A DNA stretch of 64,000 nt from Paraburkholderia sp. CNPSo 3274 (GTDB taxonomy: Bacteria; Pseudomonadota; Gammaproteobacteria; Burkholderiales; Burkholderiaceae), in contig NZ_JAMBPR010000020.1 of NCBI RefSeq assembly GCF_024206475.1, forward strand, positions 1 to 64,000, read 5' to 3'. The position numbers and the translations under genes were made by a program. The notes under the pieces were generated by a model. It saw nothing but the letters and a program-made list of their open reading frames with translations. It had not been told where the DNA came from and did not search any database. Positions 62,061 to 64,000 of the stretch are shown here, in pieces. Within the stretch, counting starts at the first letter, position 1; every line of letters starts with the position of its first letter.

Positions 62061-63090
62061 TGTTTCGACGCCCGCATTCGCGGCGGCGCAGGCCGATGCG
62101 GCCGCGAATGCCCGCCGTGCGCGTCCGCGCATCCAGCTGGCGCGCCTGCGCGATTTCGCGCTGCTGCCTGCGCTCGTCCTGCTGCTCGTGATTGGCGGGT
62201 TCGTGAGCCCGAGCTTTCTCACGCGCGCGAATCTCATCAGTGTGCTCGGGGCATCCGCTGCGCTCGCGCTCGTGGTACTCGCCGAATCGCTCATCGTGCT
62301 CACCGGCAAGTTCGATCTTTCGCTCGAATCGACCGTGGGCATTGCGCCCGCCGTTGGCGCGATGCTCGTCATGCCGGCCGCTTCGGCAGGCTTTGGCCTG
62401 CAATGGCCCGCTTTTGCAGGGCTCGCCGCCATCGTGGTGGTCGGCGCGCTGATCGGCTTCGTCAACGGCTTTCTCGTCGTGCGGCTGCGGCTGAACGCCT
62501 TCATCGTCACGCTGGCCATGCTGATCGTGCTGCGCGGCATGCTGGTGGGCGCAACGAAAGGCGGCACGCTATTCGACATGCCTTCGTCGTTCTTCGCGCT
62601 CGCCACCACGATCATGCTCGGCTTGCCGGTTTCTGTGTGGCTTGCCGCTGCCGCGTTCGCGATCGCCGCGTTCATGCTGCGCTATCACCGCGTGGGGCGC
62701 GCGCTCTATGCGATCGGCGGCAACCCCGATGCGGCGCGCGCCGCGGGCATCCGCGTGGAGCGCATCACATGGGGCGTGTTCGTGCTCGGCAGCGTGCTCG
62801 CCGCGATTGGCGGCTTGATCGTCACCGGCTACGTGGGCGCGATCAACGCGAATCAGGGCAATGGCATGATCTTCACGGTGTTCGCGGCGGCCGTGATCGG
62901 CGGTATTTCGCTCGATGGCGGCAAGGGCACGATGCTCGGCGCGCTCTCGGGCGTGCTGCTGCTCGGCGTAGTGCAGAACCTGCTCACACTCGCCCAGGTG
63001 CCATCGTTCTGGATTCAGGCGATTTACGGGGCGATCATCCTCGGCTCGCTGATGGTGGCGCGGCTCGCGGGCGGCGAGGCACAGAACTAA
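62050..63090 (+). CDS. Sugar ABC transporter permease (RbsC type)
   Basis: A 346-residue inner-membrane permease. RbsC-like motifs are TGKFDLSLESTVGIAPAVGA, GFVNGFLVVRLRLNAFIVTL, YAIGGNPDAARAAGIRVERI and AAVIGGISLDGGKGTMLGAL. It forms the membrane channel with the ATPase above. The start at 62050 (MKNSVSTPAF) overlaps the ATPase stop, typical of coupled translation. Confidence 0.92.
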   Translation: MKNSVSTPAFAAAQADAAANARRARPRIQLARLRDFALLPALVLLLVIGGFVSPSFLTRANLISVLGASAALALVVLAESLIVLTGKFDLSLESTVGIAPAVGAMLVMPAASAGFGLQWPAFAGLAAIVVVGALIGFVNGFLVVRLRLNAFIVTLAMLIVLRGMLVGATKGGTLFDMPSSFFALATTIMLGLPVSVWLAAAAFAIAAFMLRYHRVGRALYAIGGNPDAARAAGIRVERITWGVFVLGSVLAAIGGLIVTGYVGAINANQGNGMIFTVFAAAVIGGISLDGGKGTMLGALSGVLLLGVVQNLLTLAQVPSFWIQAIYGAIILGSLMVARLAGGEAQN

Positions 63091-63105
63091 AAGCGGAGAC
63101 TATTT

Positions 63106-63435
63106 GTGAACGGCAACCCACCCCATACCGACGCCCGCCTCATTCTGCTCGCGCCTGAGGACAACTGCCTGATCGCGGCGGCGCGTCTGGCGGCGGGCGA
63201 GACGGTAGAGATAGAAGGCGAGCGCGTGTCGCTCGCGAAGACGATCGAACTCGGTCACAAAGTGGCGCGCCGCGCGCTCGCGAAAGACGAGAAGGTGCTG
63301 CGCTATGGCGCGCGCATCGGCCACGTGAACGAGCCGGTGGCGCGCGGTGAGCATCTGCACACGCACAACCTGGAAAGCGACTACTTGCCGACCTATACGC
63401 ACGACGCGGGGCACGAGTTCGTGCCGCACAAGTAA
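63106..63435 (+). CDS. UxaA-family dehydratase small (SAF-domain) subunit
   Basis: A 109-residue SAF-domain protein. The pattern LLAPEDNCLIAAARLAAGET, SLAKTIELGHKVARRALAKD and GHVNEPVARGEHLHTHNLES is that of the N-terminal part of altronate/galactarate dehydratases. It is separate from the large subunit here. The start is GTG at 63106 with GCGGAG upstream. It would form a sugar-acid dehydratase with the next gene. Confidence 0.87.
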   Translation: MNGNPPHTDARLILLAPEDNCLIAAARLAAGETVEIEGERVSLAKTIELGHKVARRALAKDEKVLRYGARIGHVNEPVARGEHLHTHNLESDYLPTYTHDAGHEFVPHK

Positions 63436-63477
63436 CGCCACCATGATGCGGCACGCGCCGCGAGCAGGATTCAAGTT

Positions 63478-64000
63478 ATGAGCGATAGCAACGTCACCAC
63501 GTCACAGGCCGCCGCGCCCATGCTCGAAGGCTGGCTGCGCAACGACGGCCGCAAGGGCATTCGCAACGTGGTTGCGGTGGCCTATCTCGTGGAATGCGCG
63601 CACCATGTGGCGCAGGAAATCGTCGCGCAGTACCGCGAGCCCTTTGGTGCCTTCGACGATCCGCACACGTTGCATCAGCCAAAAGAGCCGCCGGTGCATC
63701 TGATCGGTTTTCCGGGCTGTTTTCCGAACCGCTACGCCGAGAAGATGATGAAGCAGCTCACCACGCATCCGAACGTGGGCGCGGTGCTGTTCGTTTCGCT
63801 CGGCTGCGAGAGCATGAACAAGCACTATCTCGTGGAGCAGGTGCGCGCCAGCGGCCGTCCGGTAGAGGTCCTGACGATTCAGGAAAAGGGGGGCACGCGC
63901 AGCACGATCCAGTACGGTCTTGACTGGGTGCGCGAAGCGCGTGCGCAACTTGCCGCGCAACAGAAGGTGCCGATGCGCCTCGATGAACTCGTGGTCGGCA
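63478..64000 (+). CDS. UxaA-family dehydratase large subunit (partial)
   Basis: The first 174 residues of a UxaA/GarD-type large subunit: GWLRNDGRKGIRNVVAVAYL, HLIGFPGCFPNRYAEKMMKQ, GAVLFVSLGCESMN. The conserved Cys residues that bind the metal begin to appear. It removes water from a C5-C6 sugar acid such as altronate, galactarate, fuconate or arabinonate; the substrate cannot be told yet. The gene runs off the window edge. It follows the small subunit by 42 bp and is in the sugar ABC operon. Confidence 0.87.
   Translation, partial: MSDSNVTTSQAAAPMLEGWLRNDGRKGIRNVVAVAYLVECAHHVAQEIVAQYREPFGAFDDPHTLHQPKEPPVHLIGFPGCFPNRYAEKMMKQLTTHPNVGAVLFVSLGCESMNKHYLVEQVRASGRPVEVLTIQEKGGTRSTIQYGLDWVREARAQLAAQQKVPMRLDELVVG

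Overview
The window is high-GC DNA with the codon bias, gene families and H-NS type of a Burkholderiaceae bacterium, most likely Paraburkholderia or a close relative (inferred from gene content; species not determinable here). It looks chromosomal. I see no insertion sequence, integrase, CRISPR array or replication origin. One tRNA gene (Val, GAC) is present. Most of the window is catabolic and transport capacity for aromatic acids, amino or hydroxy acids, a probable cyclic amide and sugar acids, each set with its own LysR, IclR, AraC or LuxR regulator.

Layout. 1-7.5 kb: end of a DUF3300 gene, DUF2950 protein, SYLF lipoprotein, YeeE/YedE sulfur transporter, chemotaxis receptor, D-amino-acid dehydrogenase-like flavoprotein, TauD-type dioxygenase. 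7.7-22 kb: tRNA-Val, then a complete 3-phenylpropionate/cinnamate pathway. hcaEFCBD lies on the minus strand with divergent hcaR, and mhpABDFE-T-C on the plus strand with divergent mhpR. 22.4-28.2 kb: an ACS-type MFS transporter, a LysR regulator, a YdiJ-type D-2-hydroxyacid dehydrogenase and a small Trp/Arg/Glu-rich exported protein. 28.5-32.1 kb: a response regulator, a hybrid histidine kinase, and two neighbouring pseudogenes (DUF1479 and AraC) that each look internally deleted. 32.3-37.3 kb: a five-gene branched-chain-amino-acid-type ABC transporter. 37.3-38.5 kb: a DUF2235 hydrolase. 38.8-45.8 kb: a LysR regulator divergent from a PxpA / BCCP / biotin carboxylase / KipI / KipA / permease operon. 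46.6-49.3 kb: an exported AstE/AspA-like deacylase bracketed by two copies of a roughly 90-bp repeat, then a GntP permease. 49.5-58.1 kb: small exported proteins, LuxR-type regulator, H-NS, prfC, a degenerate acyl-CoA-synthetase/GNAT protein and a hypothetical. 58.3-64 kb: an IclR regulator divergent from a ribose-type ABC transporter and a split UxaA-type dehydratase that runs off the end.

How the genes work together. HcaEFCD dihydroxylates phenylpropionate or cinnamate and HcaB rearomatises the diol. MhpA handles the 3-hydroxyphenyl branch, MhpB cleaves the ring, MhpC hydrolyses the product, and MhpD/E/F yield pyruvate and acetyl-CoA; MhpT imports substrate. A 17-bp palindrome centred 58 bp before the predicted mhpA transcription start matches the E. 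coli MhpR operator, as I remember it, in sequence style and spacing.

The most interesting unassigned system is the 39.9-45.8 kb operon. Its two carboxyltransferase-like subunits read more like the carboxyltransferase part of urea carboxylase than like classical 5-oxoprolinase subunits, and they sit beside dedicated biotin carboxylase and biotin carrier genes, a PxpA homologue and an NCS1-type permease. I infer an ATP- and biotin-dependent ring-opening enzyme for an imported cyclic amide.
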